Shown here piece after piece: positions 23,100-35,557 of a stretch of DNA of 64,000 nt (position 1 is its first letter; every line of letters begins with the position of its first letter). The notes under the pieces are model-generated. The model saw only the letters and a list, made by a program, of their open reading frames with translations. It did not search any database and was not told the origin of the DNA. The translations under genes and the position numbers were made by a program. The DNA comes from Talpa occidentalis (Eukaryota > Chordata > Mammalia > Eulipotyphla > Talpidae): positions 69,096,740 to 69,160,739 of the forward strand of contig NW_023601322.1 in NCBI RefSeq assembly GCF_014898055.3, written 5' to 3'.

Positions 23100-24840
23100 A
23101 AAAAAAATCCTCAAAATAAAATAATCAAATGATATCAAAGCTAGAATTAAAACTAGGGTAAAGCAGATATGCATATAGCCAAGGACTTGAAAGGGGATCT
23201 AAAATTATATATAAAATACTATTTATAATCATCAAAAATGAAATATAGTGTAAATCTAAGGAAATATGTAGAGGATTTATATGGTAAACACTGATGAAAG
23301 ACATCAAGAAAGATCTAAATAGATGGAAACTATATTGTTCATGGACTAGAAGATAATATAGTACAAAGATCAATTCTTCCCCAAATTGATTATAAGTTTA
23401 ATGTAATTCCCATCAAATTTTTTGTAGACATGGCAAAGATTATCTAAATTGTACATCAAAAGCAAAAAAAGAAAACAAACTAGGATAGCTCCAGTTTAGA
23501 AAGAGAATGAAGTGGGAGGAATCAATCTACGCAATTCAAAGACTTTTACAGCTCTGGCAATGAAGACTGTAGTATTGGCAGAGGGACAAATATATAGATC
23601 AGTGGAACAAAATACAGAATTCAGCAATAATCCCACACAAGAACAGCTCACCTATTTTTATCAACGGTGCAAAAGCACTTTGACGGAGAAAAGACATTCT
23701 TTTTTTTTTTTTTTAAATTGGTGTTTGTTTGTTTGTTTTTAAGATTTATTTATTTATTTATACAAGCACTGGGTACAGTCTGAAGTGCGGGAGGGTGAGA
23801 GAATTCACCAGAGCCAGAGCAGGGAGCAGAACAGGCAGAAGGACCAAAGTACACTGCTGAGGGGAGCAGCGGGCAGCAGGAGAGGTCTGCGCGCCATGTG
23901 GGACACTCGGCCGGGGATCGAACCAGCGCTGCAGAGGCTGTGGGCAGTTTCACAAGCCAGCGCTCAACCGCTGTGCCACCTGGGAGGCCCAGGAATGACA
24001 TTCTTTTCAGCAAATGGAACTGTAGCAACTGGATGCATGGGGAAAGAGGGAATGAACATAATCTAAACTTTACATATTATATGAAAATTAACCCGAGATA
24101 AGTCATAGACAAATATAAAACTTAAAAAATTTCAATAGAAAAACTATAATCTTCTAAAAGACAACAGGAAAAATACTTTCATGAGTTAAAGCTTGGTGGA
24201 AACTTCTTAGATATGACACAAAAGCACAATCCACAAAATTAATAAATAAATGGACCTCATCAAAACTAAAAGTTTTACTATGCAAAAGAGCTACTTAAGA
24301 GGATAAAAGACAAGCTATAGCCAACATGGAATGTCTACAGAACACTAACAAGTAATAAGAAGTTACAAATCATGGTTAACATACACAAACTGGAATGTTC
24401 TCAAGGGCTTCATGCTAAGTGAAAAAAGTGATTCTAATGGTCATATATTGCATAATTCCATTTAAACAACATTCTTGAAATGACAGAATTTAGAGATAGA
24501 AACAGATCAACTGCAAGGGATTAGGGGTGATAGTGAGTATAAATAGTGTGGTAGTGACTATGAAGAGGTATCATGAGGGGAGAGCTTTGTAGTGATGGAA
24601 TAGTTCTGTATCTTGACTACAGATACCTACACATGTGATAAAAACAGTAAACTATACACATATTGTGCCAACATCAATCTCCTTGTGTTATTATATTACA
24701 GATTCATAGATAGAACAACTGGGGGAATCTGGGCAAAAGGTACACTGAACCACTGTGTAGTAACTTTTCTACTTCCTGTGCATCTATAATTTTTTCAAAA
24801 TAAAAAGTCAAGGAAACTTAATAAACCTGTTAGTTGACTT
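23100..24840 (+). mobile_element. Old LINE-1 fragment interrupted by a SINE
   Basis: Degraded ORF2 3' sequence, with patterns such as ATTCCCATCAAATTTTTTG, GGAGGAATCAATCTACGC and TAGATCAGTGGAACAAAATA, then a 3' UTR-like part to about 24840. SINE insertion at 23704-23990. No coding potential remains. Confidence 0.8.
23704..23990 (-). mobile_element. SINE, lineage 1 (GGTCCTT type without the 12-nt insert)
   Basis: Inserted in an old LINE-1. TSD GACATTCTTTT at 23693-23703 and 23997-24007. The 6 bp between the SINE head and the second TSD are unexplained. Confidence 0.92.
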
Positions 24841-24849
24841 TTTATTTGT

Positions 24850-27125
24850 ATAAACAAACACCAAAGCAAAAACTATCTAGAACTCGTTAATGGGACTGAA
24901 AATTGGCACATCAGAATTTAATGGCCCTACACTAAGAAGAATATGCTCTAATTTTAGGTAATTCACCTGCAGTTTTTAGTAGTACACACTACCTCAACAG
25001 ATACCCCAACTGAACCAAGTCATAGGAAAATAAATTGTTAAAATTTTTCATATACCCATGCCTTGGTTTTATCTATAGAGAACATCATCAGCCATTTGCA
25101 CCTGTATACATTTGCAACTGGCAGTTAATTTGCATAACTGGCTGGTTCTCCCTTTCTATTGTATTATAGCAATCCCTTCCTTAAAACTCCATTTCATCCC
25201 CCAGCACTATGACGATCTTTTAACTCTTCCTGCATGTAGCTCAAAGACAAATCTCCCTAGTACACCACTTTGCCTCGTATTCTGTGTTGCCCAGATGGCA
25301 GAACTTCTTAAAACAGGAAAAGAGTTAAGACGACATATTTCAGTTTAAAAATAAAAAAGCTTTAAAAATAAACACAAAGCAACATTGGGAAAAACTGCTT
25401 CCAGAGGTAGCAAGTCCTGTGTTACTAGACATATTTGAGCATATGTGAAACTGAACCTGTGAGCCCTATACTAACTACAGAAGTCTCTGATTCTGTGTCA
25501 CTTTCCTGACAATTCTCCCTGCTTCACCAGGCAGTCCAAGTCACCCTCTAAAAATCTTCTCCAACTCCTTACCTGGATGACTTTTCCCCTCCATTCTTTC
25601 ACCTCTCAAGACCCATGCACCTTCTAATCTCATGCTTACCCTTCTCAATCCACTCAATTTTTGATGCCATTCACATTACTGATACACTCTTCCTGTCTAT
25701 GTCCTGAATATGAGCTCCGGGACAAAAAAGGAAAAATAGTCGTCTTTTTTCATAAATGAGGATCACATGGTCCCCTAGTCCTTTCCCCACTCTAGTTTCT
25801 ATGACGCAAGCTTCTTCCCAGGAAATTCAGAACACCAACCATCAATTTGGTCCCTTTACTGAGAAGGCTAACATTAGCAGTATAGAAGGACATAAAGGTA
25901 TAAATACCTCAAAGTCTTTGGCACTTCTGTATCCACCTGGGAATGCCCGTGAATTACAGGGGAAAGAAAGTTCTGATGCAGCAGCAAATCTCCAATCTTG
26001 GTCTTTGAGATGCAACAGTGAAGTTTAACTAGTAGATTAAAAAAGCCTGTTCTTACAGATGCTGTTCCTCATTACTCCACTTCTAATTTATCATCACTGA
26101 TCCTCTTTTTTGAATGTCTCTCCTTTTTCAAACAAGTTTAGCATCTAGATCTTCCCATTTCTGTCTCTTGAGTATTTCCTATCCAACAAAGGGCCCGTTT
26201 TTTCTGGTCAGAGCCCCACTCAAGGATTCTTAAATACATTTAGATCCTTTCTTCTATGGGCTCTTTTCCAAGTAAGTATGACTGCGCAGGGGTATGAAGT
26301 TTCTTTTTGGGGTAATGAAATGTTCTACAATTAGGTAATGATGGTATCAGCACAACTCTAAATATACTAAAATCATCACATTATACACTTTAAAAGGGTA
26401 AATTTTGTGGTATAGAAATTATGTCAATTTTATTTAAAAGGGAAGATTCTATGTCCTACCTCTATATTTGCATTTGGCACTGGGAAGGAAAACTCATTTT
26501 AATTTTTGAGGCAACAGTCTTTGTTCACAGAATCAATTATTTTTTCAAACACTTAAGTGCCAACCATGGATAAGGTACCACGATAGGTGTCACAGAAAAT
26601 GGTCACCACCCAGCAATTAATATGTCCTGCTGGAGCCTGGAGAGGGAAAACATAATTATTCAATTACCACTGTGAAAAGTTTAAGGTAAAAATGATCTAC
26701 TGGAGGGGGTGAACATGATCCTAAAAGAGCAGGGCTAAGACAGACATGTCTGCCTCAGCTCATATAACTACAATGTACAACTAGTTTGGGCTGACTGGCA
26801 GTATAATGATATCCCTCAAACACAGGGATTGGGATGCTATGCAACTGGTGACACCACTGCAGGCTCACCTGGTCATTTCACTGACCATGATGTAAAGTGA
26901 TCTTTCACACATGTTCATGAATGTTTTACCCACTAAGACTGCAAATGAGAGGGTTATAGGGTATTCACAAATAATCAGTGTTTATTATTCATGTTATCAG
27001 GGGCAAACACAAAAGAAAATCAAGTTAATAAGCTATATATTCTTAAGTTTGTGCTTATTAAATATAATAGCACAGAAAGTATAAGGCTTGCAAAAACTCA
27101 AAATATATGGACGCTCTAATTTCTG
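24850..27125. other. Intronic stretch, mostly unassigned
   Basis: A pyrimidine-rich part (25500-25700) and 26500-26640 could be worn L2. The LINE-1 3' fragment at 26290 is listed separately. Confidence 0.5.
26290..26445 (+). mobile_element. Old LINE-1 3' end fragment
   Basis: GGTAATGAAATGTTCTACAA, ATTATACACTTTAAAAGGGT and GGTATAGAAATTATGTCAAT are typical of old LINE-1 3' UTRs. Confidence 0.65.
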
Positions 27126-27145
27126 ACTTAAAAGTTTTCTAAATA

Positions 27146-27409
27146 GGGGCCTCCCCGGTGGCACAGCAGTTGAAAGCTGGGCTGCAAAGGTGCCCACAGC
27201 CTCTGCAGCACTGGCTCAATCCCCGGCTGCCAGGGAGGGTCCCAAATAGCGCGCAGACCTCTCCTGCCGCACACACTGCTCCCCTCAGCAGTGTACTTTG
27301 TCAGTCTGTCTGTTCTGCTCCCTGCTTTGGCTCTGGTGAATTCTCTCACCCTCCCACACTTCTGACTGTACCCAGTGCTTGTATAAATAAATAAATAAAT
27401 CTTTTTTTA
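27146..27409 (+). mobile_element. SINE, lineage 1b
   Basis: Perfect 16-bp TSD AAAAGTTTTCTAAATA at 27130-27145 and 27410-27425. Confidence 0.95.
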
Positions 27410-27479
27410 AAAAGTTTTCTAAATAAATACTCTTTTGAAAACAGTGAACTCTTATCTTTAACAGTCTGGGAAAACCTGA

Positions 27480-27710
27480 GATCAGAAAAATGCCAACAAT
27501 ATGCCTATGGGCCCTATATGGTCCACCCTGTTTTTGTAGCCAAGTTTTACTGGGACACAGTCATGACATTTGTTTATGTACTGTCTATACCTGCTCTCCA
27601 AACAAAAGTGCAGAACTGAATACTGTCAACAAAACTTAGAGCCTGTTAGTTCTAAAATACCTACTACTTGGTTTTTTAGAAAATAATTTGTCAACTTGTA
27701 TTAGACAAAA
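27480..27710. repeat. Ancient hAT-type DNA transposon fragment (probable)
   Basis: GTAGCCAAGTTTTACTGGGACACAGTCA, TATGTACTGTCTATACCTGC and TTAGAGCCTGTTAGTTCTAAAATACC resemble a widespread Charlie-like mammalian element as I remember it. Subfamily not assigned. Confidence 0.55.
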
Positions 27711-27939
27711 GTAATCAACAATGATTCAAAACAAAGAAATCTTATTACACAATTAAGTATTCTAGTGTTTAAGTGACAGACCGGAAATGCAAACAAAGCT
27801 AACTCTAATTAGTCAATCTGCTGTGGAACTATAGGTAGATCATACTCTATGTCTTATATACCAAAAAAATTCACAGCAGTTACGTCAGTATATTACTTAA
27901 GTGCTCAGAAATACTGAGGTCAGGCCTGGGAATGATGGT

Positions 27940-28210
27940 TTTACTGCCTAAGAAATTACTCCAGAAGTTGGTACTTAAACATTTATTATCTTCACAAGTT
28001 TTCATTGGGTCAGGAATTTGGGATTGGCTGGGGCTGCTGACATCTGAAACTTGGCTGGAGCTATAGGATCTATTTCCAAAGTGGCTTACTCACATGCTTG
28101 GCAAACTGGTGTTGACTGTTAACAGGAAATCTCAGTTACTCTCTATAGGACCTCCTGAGTGTCCTCAGAACACAGCAGCCAGTTTCATCCAGGGTGAATA
28201 ATCTCTGAAG
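27940..28210. repeat. Ancient MaLR-like interspersed repeat (probable)
   Basis: TTTTCATTGGGTCAGGAATTTGG, GGCTGGGGCTGCTGACATC and CAGGAAATCTCAGTTACTC resemble MLT1-type repeats. The boundaries are unclear. Confidence 0.45.
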
Positions 28211-29149
28211 AAAAACTTGCATAATACTATAATCTTTTTATGACTTTGCCTTGAAAGCAGATAGCATCTCTTCCTCTACCTATTCTTAATAAAAGCAGGG
28301 GTCTGTAAGTCCAACACATATTCAACAGGATCTGAGTTAGGCTAGACTTTAAGGGAGGAGTGTCAAAAAATCTGCAGATATATTAAAACCTCTACAAGGT
28401 TTCGGATAATGAGCAAATAGCTGTAACAACACAACCAACAAGGCTTGCTTGGTTAAAAAATCTGTGCTTAATCATATAACCAAAGTGCTTAACAAATTTT
28501 GTTCTATTTATGATAGGAGAGAGAGTTTGTGTTTCTCACTACTTTTTTCCCCAAAGAAAAAAGTCAAGAGGGGGGAAAAAAAAAACAAGACACCTCAGCT
28601 TTTCATCTTATGTACTAATGATGATGGAAGGCAGTTATATTTTTCTTTTCTTCAAGGCATATTACGGTGAATAGATCATGATCATAAATAATTGCAAAGT
28701 CAGACTAGGACAGACAAGTACTTATAATTCAGAGCCACATAACAGATATTCTCATATACAAATAAAAATAATAAGAAACAAAAATTTAGATATGCATTCA
28801 TAATGGAGGGAGTTTTGAGGGAAGATGCCTGTATTATATCTTGATTGCTACAGATTTACATCAGAGAAACTTTGAAACAAGAAACATACAGAGTGAAATA
28901 AAGTTACCTGCAACAATTAAATGCATATTGAAAATAAATGTGTTGGTCACTAAACTCAATGAATACTTGGTCAAATTACTCTGTTAAGATTATTATAGTT
29001 TCATTACAGGAGGGAAGAAGGGTTGGGGAACAAAACTTTCTCACAGAGGACAATGAAGTAACAGTCATCTTGATTTTTCTCAACAGAAAAATCAAAATAT
29101 GTCCCTAACTAGACAATTAAATTGCTTTAAAATAAACATTCAAAAGCCA

Positions 29150-29575
29150 TAAATAGTGTCACCCCAAAATTCATGCAATTGTGGTCTCATTTGGGAATAA
29201 TGTTTGCAAATGTAACCAAGTTAAGATGAGGTCATAGCGGATTAAGGTGAGTCCCAATTCTATGACTGATGTTCTTATCAAAGGGAACTTTGTACACAGA
29301 GACAATGTTATGTGGCAGAAGGCAGAGATCGCAATGACAGGCCTACATATTAAGGAACACTAAAGAAGGCCAAAGACTGCTGGCAACCACTGGAAGCTAG
29401 GACAGAGGGATAGAACAGATTCTTCCTCTGAGTCCACAAGAAGAATTCAATACTGCTGACATCCTGATTTCAGATAACTCTCCAGAACTATCTGGGAATA
29501 AAGTTCTATGGTTCCAAGTCACCAAGTTTGTTGTAATTTATTATGGCCAGTCCTAGCAAATTAATACAGCCACCC
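29150..29575. repeat. Ancient MaLR-like LTR (probable)
   Basis: CCCCAAAATTCATGCAATTG, AAGTTAAGATGAGGTCATAG, GATGTTCTTATCAAAGGG, CACCAAGTTTGTTGTAATTT and GTCCTAGCAAATTAATACAG follow the order of an MLT1-like LTR. Confidence 0.6.
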
Positions 29576-29993
29576 ACCTAGTAGTATGAAATTTAAATAA
29601 TCTTATTATTTAGAATATTAGGAATATTTTCTGTCAGTTTGAAATATGAGAAAAAATGTTTTACCAATCAAGGTTTTTTACTTCATAAATTCACAAATGG
29701 AAATAACATCTCCATTTAATTATTACCCATTTTTGAATACTGCCACAGGGCTGAAAATGATATATGACTCCAGTGGACTATGCAAAATACTGTCAGCCAT
29801 CAGAGATGAACTGAGATTCTCCAAAGGCCAATGAAGCACCTGCACAGAGTGGGGGCTCAGTTCCTGTAGGCTGACTCAAAGAGTGCTATAAAAATCTCCA
29901 TCTTTTTTTTAACTCCTCCAGCTAGACCAAAAGATTACCACAAAACTACAGGTTTCAACAAGTTAATCTTCTAGATTTAAAGTGCTCTTTTCA

Positions 29994-31293
29994 GCTTCTG
30001 TACAGCAAAAGAGACATTAACCAAAACAAAGAGACACTTCACTGATTGGGAGAAAAGTTTTGCACACAACACTAATAACAAGGGACTGATCCCAAAGATC
30101 TACAAAGAGCTGATGAAACTTAACAAAAACAAAGTAAACAACCTAGTCAAAAAAAGACACTTCTCCAAAGGGGAAATGCAATGGCCACCAGGCATGAAAA
30201 AATGTTCAATATCACTCGTAATCAGGGAAATGCAAATCAAAACCACAATAAAATACCACCTTACACCAGCGAGAATGGCACATTTTTAAAAACTAGCAAC
30301 AATTGTTGGCGAGGATATAGAGAAAAAGGAACTCTCCTACACTGCTGATGGGAGTGAATACTGATCCAAACACTGAAAAGGTGTGTGGAGGTTCTTCAAA
30401 ATGCTAAAAATGGAGCTTCCATATAATCCAGCAATTCTACTCCTAGGTATCTACCCAAAGGACACATAAACATTAATTCAAAAGAACACCTGCACCCCTA
30501 TGTTTATAGCAGCACCATTTACAATAGGTAAGCTATGGAAACAACCCAAATGCCCAAAAATAGATGACTGGATCAAGAAGATATGGTACATATACACAAT
30601 GGAATATTACTCAGCAACCAAAAAAGATAAACTCTTGCCATTTGCAAGCAACATGGATGGAGCGGGATGGGATCATGCTCAGTGAAATAAGCCAAAAAGA
30701 GGGCCTCCCCTAGTGGCACAGCAGTTGAGCGCTGGGCTGCGAAGCTGCCTGCAGCCTCTACAGTGCCGGTTCTATCCCCGGCCACTGGCGAGGGTCCCAC
30801 ATGGTGCACAGACCTCTCCTGCCACCCGCTGCTTCCCTCAGCAGTGTACTTCGTCATTCTGCCTGTTCTGCTCCCCACTTTGGCTCCGGTGAATTCTCTC
30901 ACCCTCCCGCGCTTCTGACTGTACCCAGTGCTTGTATAAATAAATTAATAAATCTTTTTTTAAAAAAAAAAGGAAGAAAAGAAATAAGCCAGTGGTTTCA
31001 CTTTTAGGAGGAATGTAGAGTATCCAAATAAGGGCTCAGGGGAAAAAAAGGAATTAAAGTAAGTATCAAAATCAATAAGCAACTATAAATGAGAGATAGT
31101 CTACAGGGGGGCAGAGGGGAGTACGGTCAAAACAGGGGTGGGAAGAGCAGAAGGGACTATGATGATGGTACACAAGTGAACTGGTGGTGGGAATTTCATG
31201 GGACTATAAGAGAGTTGAGGAAGCATACATTGTACAAAAATGAAGAAGGATGTAAAAAATATATTAATAAAATTTCAAAGGAAAATAAATAAA
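29994..31293 (+). mobile_element. LINE-1, 5'-truncated, with TSD and nested SINE
   Basis: ORF2 C-terminal portion from GCTTCTGTACAGCAAAAGAG to the stop, then a short 3' UTR. TSD TAAAGTGCTCTTTTCA at 29978-29993 and 31294-31309. The SINE at 30695-30976 splits the last coding part. Small frameshifts abolish ORF2. Confidence 0.92.
30695..30976 (+). mobile_element. SINE, lineage 1b, inside a LINE-1
   Basis: The consensus head begins at 30701. GAAATAAGCCA recurs at 30684-30694 and 30981-30991. It interrupts the LINE-1 copy at 29994-31293. Confidence 0.93.
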
Positions 31294-31606
31294 TAAAGTG
31301 CTCTTTTCATATGTGTAGTATCAGAGTGACCATGGCTTTTCTAATAGTAACTACTGGTAAGTTATGGTTTATCATGTCACTTTTTATTAACTGAGTTTCA
31401 AAAATAATTCCTTTAAGTCCAGACTTAATTTATTTCAAACTCAAAACAGAGCAACTATACGTGGTTGATTTAACATACCAGTCTGACAGAATGGGGAAAC
31501 TTCTAGGTTATTTACAGACTGGCTAAATATTTTCCCATTTTATTACCCCTGTATCTTCAGCAAGAACTATGGAAAGTAAACTTCTGCCCCATCAAACTGT
31601 ATTACA

Positions 31607-31916
31607 GGGCCTCCCCGGTGGCGCAGCGGTTGAGCGCTGGGTTGTGAAGCTGCCCGCAGCCTCGGCGGCGCCGGTTCGATCCCCGGCTGCTCCCCAGCCA
31701 CCAGAGGAGGGTCCCACATGGCGCGCAGACCTCTCCTGCCGCCCGCTGCTCCCCTCAGCAGTGTACTTCGGTCCTTCTGCCTGCTCTGCTCCCCGCTCTG
31801 GCTCTGGTGAATTCTCTCACCCTCCCGCGCTTCTGACTGTACCCAGTGCATGTATAAACAAATAAACAAACAAACAAATAAATAAAACATGCCTCTAAAA
31901 AAAAAAAAAAAAAAAA
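31607..31916 (+). mobile_element. SINE, lineage 1a with CATGCCTCTA tail, near consensus
   Basis: TSD AACTGTATTACAG (31594-31606) and AACTATATTACAG (31917-31929). Many intact CpGs and a long terminal poly-A suggest a young copy. Both strands show roughly 100-codon open frames that are not genes. Confidence 0.95.
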
Positions 31917-32236
31917 AACTATATTACAGTATTTCCAAGACTATTACTAGAACACCCAAAATAAGTGCATTCAAATTCTCCCAAAAAAAAGATGTTCCTG
32001 TGGGATTAATTTCTAAAATTCATAAATAATTCATAAAACTCAAAAACAAAAAAAACACCCAATCAAGAAATGAGCAAAATACCTAGCAGACACTTCCTCA
32101 AAGAAGACATACAGATGGCTCACAGACACATGAAAAAATGTTCAACTTCACTTATTATTTGAGAAAGGAAAATCAAGATCACAAAGAGGTATCATCTCAC
32201 ACCTCTGAGAATGGCCTTTATCAAAAAGACTAGAAA

Positions 32237-32518
32237 CAGGGGTCTCTCTGGTGGCACAGGGGTTAAAGACAGCTCTATCAAGCTATTGGCAGCCACTGCA
32301 GCATCCCTGGCTGGCCAGGGAGCAACCCACATGATGCAGAAAACCTCTCCTGTCTCGCCTGCTACTTCCCTCAGCAGTATATTTCAGTAGATCTGCCTGT
32401 TCTGCTTGCAACTCTCTCTGGTGAATCCTCTCACCCCCACCCCCATCACACACACCCCCCTCTGGCATGTACCCCAGTTCTTGTATGTATAAATAAATAA
32501 ATCTTTAACAACAACAAC
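32237..32518 (+). mobile_element. SINE, lineage 2, inside a LINE-1
   Basis: Perfect TSD AAAAAGACTAGAAA at 32223-32236 and 32519-32532. The tail ends with an ACA repeat. Confidence 0.94.
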
Positions 32519-32646
32519 AAAAAGACTAGAAATAAATGTCAGTGAGCATATGCGGGAAAAGGAATCCTTATATATTATTGGAAAGAATGCAAATTGGTAC
32601 AGCCTCTATGGAAAGCAGGGTGGAGATTCCATTAAAAACTAAAAAT

Positions 32647-32930
32647 GGGGGCCTCCCCGGTGGCGCAGCGGTTGAGCGCTGAGTTGGGAAGCTGCCCACA
32701 GCCTCTGCATTGCTGGTTCGATCCCCGGCTGCTCCCCGGCCACCAGAGGAGGGTCCCACATGGCGCGCAGACCTCTCCTGCCGCCCGCTGCTCCCCTCAG
32801 CAGTGTCCTTCGGTCCTTCTGCCTGTTCTGCTCCCCACTCTGGCTCTGTGAATTCTCTCACCCTCCCGCGCTTCTGACTGTACCCAGTGCTTATATAAAT
32901 AAATAAATAAATAAATCTAAAAAAAAAAAA
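32647..32930 (+). mobile_element. SINE, lineage 1a, inside a LINE-1
   Basis: AAAACTAAAAATG recurs immediately before and after the copy. The head and GGCTGCTCCCCGGCCACC insert are intact. Confidence 0.94.
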
Positions 32931-33156
32931 AAAACTAAAAATGGAAATGTCATATATTCTCCAGCAATACCACTTCCAAGATTTATCCCATCAATATGAA
33001 AACACTAATTCAAAAAGATACATGAACACCAATGTTCATAGTCATACTAGCCAAGGCATGGAATCAATTTAAAAGTTCACTGACATAACTGGAGAGAAAT
33101 TGTAGGATATACACTCAACGGAATACTACTCAAAGTTATTTTAAAAACATGAAATT

Positions 33157-33434
33157 GGGGCCTCCCCGGTGGCGCAGCGGTTGAACGCTGGGTTGCGAAG
33201 CTGCCCACAGCCTCCACGGCACTGGTTCGATCCCCGGCTGCTCCCTGGCCACCGGAGGAGAGTCCCACATGGCGCGCAGACCTCTCCTGCCGCCCGCTGC
33301 TCCCCTCAGCTGTGTGCTTCGGTCCTTCTGCCTGCTCTGCTCCCCGCTCTGGCTCTGGTGAATTCTCTCACCCTCCCGCGCGTCTGACTGTACCCAGTGT
33401 TTGTATGAATAAATAAATAAATCTTTAAAAAAAA
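33157..33434 (+). mobile_element. SINE, lineage 1a, inside a LINE-1
   Basis: TSD AAAACATGAAATTG (33143-33156) and AAAAGATGAAATTG (33435-33448). Near consensus, with intact CpGs. Confidence 0.94.
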
Positions 33435-33949
33435 AAAAAGATGAAATTGTGGCTTTAGTGAAAATACAGATGGAACTTGAGGTGATTATGCTAAAAGAAG
33501 TCAATCAGAAAGTAAAAGACAATTACTGGATGGCTTCACACATCATTGGAATATAAATCCCAAGAAAACAAACTGGCAAAACACAACAAAAATAATTTTC
33601 AGACTCTGCAAAAAATATGGTAGTTACCAGAAAAGCAGCAGAGGGGTAATGTCAGAGTGTGCTGGCATGGGAGCTTTGGTGGAGGGGAAGTGAAGCATGT
33701 ATACATGCTGAGGTGTGAAGCTATACTTCCAAAATTAAAATTATGTGAACATACAGCAAATGAATAAAATGTGACCAAAAAAAAAAAAAAAGATGCTCCT
33801 CTTTTAGTATTTCTCCTGATTAAAATTTAAGCTTGTACAAATGAGCAAAAGGCAAGCATATACGAATGGGATCACTGATTACAAAAGGTTCCATCACAGA
33901 TTAAGTTTCCAGAAACATCTGCCTCTCTCTGTATAAAATATTAACCTAC

Positions 33950-34145
33950 CTTGTTTTCGAACATCTTCTACAGCGGCAAGAAGCTCCTCCTTGAGAAACT
34001 GACTCTCCTTTGCAATTTTATCCCCCTTGTCCAAGAAATTCTCAGTTGCTTGTTCAACAGATGCTGCCAAAACATGGGCCTTCTTAGAACGACCTCTCTT
34101 CTTATTAGAGGGCCCCTTACTGTTGGTGTTTACCAGAGTTGTAAC
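33950..34145 (-). CDS. CTNNA1: CTNNA1 second coding exon, residues 36-100
   Basis: Encodes VTTLVNTNSKGPSNKKRGRS, then KKAHVLAASVEQATENFL and on to AAVEDVRKQ, with one base of the next codon. The basic KKRGRSKK stretch and the following helix are characteristic of the alpha-catenin N-terminus and begin the helical bundle that pairs with beta-catenin or with another alpha-catenin. The acceptor is CTCTAG/GTTAC and the donor is CAAG/GTAGGT. The length of 196 nt keeps the frame with both neighbours. As I remember human CTNNA1, FLDKGD and EELLAAV here differ conservatively (E to D, V to L). The acceptor tract is weakly pyrimidine-rich, with ATGAAACC just upstream of the AG, but the exon is otherwise intact. 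Confidence 0.97.
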
Positions 34146-35452
34146 CTAGAGGTTTCATTTTGAAAAATTAAACCGCAGTCAATTAAAATGAAAACAGAAA
34201 AACTAACAGTGTTAAAGACAGAAAAAAAAAAATTATAACCAAATGATCACATTTATGAGATTTCAGTAAGCATTAACAAAAACCCATACAACTCCCTCCA
34301 TATTTAAGACATACAGCAAATAATTTAGTTATCTCAATGGATAAGAAATGTAACAAATATTTCAATTATTCAAACCTATTAGTTGTATTTTTTTTTTTCA
34401 TTTCAGAAATCAAAAACTGATTAGAAACAACTTAGCCTTTTCTGCTATATGTCATCAAGAATATGCAGAAAGAGAACAGGAACTTAACTTTATCTGGAGG
34501 TCACATTTTGCCACTTGGCAAAATAATTTAAGATAGTTCGCTTCTGAAATCTTTTCACAGTTTATTCACACAAATCTCAGCGATTAATTAGTAAAGGCCC
34601 TTATTAAGAAAGGAACAATGGCCTAAAGTAGCTGTGATGGTGTTTTAAGTCCTAGCACATTAACCATTATTAATACATTTACAACCAGATTATTGGTAGC
34701 TTGAAAGTGACTAAAAATGTGTTATTAGTATAATTTGCCACATAAAAGACCTCCCTCCAGGGCTATAGTAGTGGGGGTCTAAGAAAGAAAATATTCCTGA
34801 GTCCTATTCCTACACATTATATTTAAATATGTATGTGTGTGCACGTTTACATAATATATATACAATACTAGTTTATGGGTTGGAATGGCATTTACAAAGA
34901 TAACATATCTATCTGATTCCCCCCCCATGTATGCTAGCAAACTATGCAAACACTAAAAGTACAGAACTACCTGCTAACAATAAAATGTCACTACATTATG
35001 AAGTTCATATTTGTAACAGAACATACCAAACCCCTACAACCTCAAAATAAATTACCCGTTAACTGAACTTCACAATGAAAAGTATGTTAAGTAGGGTGAA
35101 GACACTTTACAGTCAAGGTCTCATATCCTGATCTTTCTTGGATATACCTACCAAGAAGAGTGAAGCCAAGCAATGTCCACAAATGTGCAAATATTGGAAA
35201 ATGCAGTAGATAGTACTACCTCTGTTATTTCCAACAAGACTGAAGAAAATGGCAGCTACTATGTTGGTTAAATGAACCCATGCATCAATGCTTAATCATT
35301 AGTGGAGCCAAATCATGTAAGTACTACCTATCTAAACTCAATCATTCAAACTAAATATTTGAAGTAAAGAGCCAATCTTGCTCTGTATTTGTTATCCAGT
35401 CCTATTACTATGTAACCATGTTGCAATTATGTATTTGTTTTCAAATTTTTAC
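34146..35452 (-). other. CTNNA1: CTNNA1 intron between first and second coding exons
   Basis: 1307 bp with GT-AG ends. It contains no SINE or LINE-1 copy, unlike the other introns. Minor poly-T and poly-C runs. Confidence 0.9.
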
Positions 35453-35557
35453 CTGTGTCACAAGAGGTTCCAACAGTCTTTCAACCGCCAAAGTCCTGAT
35501 CTCTAGACTTTTGGGGTCCCATTTAAAATTTATGTTGCCTGCGTGGACAGCAGTCAT
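35453..35557 (-). CDS. CTNNA1: CTNNA1 first coding exon, residues 1-35
   Basis: Reads MTAVHAGNINF followed by KWDPKSLEIRTLAVER and LLEPLVTQ, which is the start of alpha-E-catenin. The ATG lies at 35557-35555. The splice acceptor ends in CTTTCAG, followed by four A residues that are the last bases of the 5' UTR (35558-35561), so the start codon has A at -3. The donor is CAG/GTAAAA at the 35453/35452 boundary. The coding piece is 105 nt and ends between codons (phase 0). The segment precedes the beta-catenin-binding helices. The pyrimidine-rich acceptor (TCTCTCTTTCAG) is strong. There is no frameshift or stop. Confidence 0.97.

Larger units (their letters stand above)
32000..33787 (+). mobile_element. 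LINE-1, 5'-truncated, carrying three nested SINEs
   Basis: TSD AAAAGATGTTCCT (31987-31999) and AAAAGATGCTCCT (33788-33800). Between them an ORF2 3' end and 3' UTR are interrupted by SINEs at 32237, 32647 and 33157, all in the same orientation. Confidence 0.88.

Noticed and set aside
31567..31890. Roughly 100-codon frames on both strands
   Set aside because: Both lie within a young SINE with few stops; the same peptides recur at 12716-13011, 52013-52271, 33136-33504 and elsewhere.
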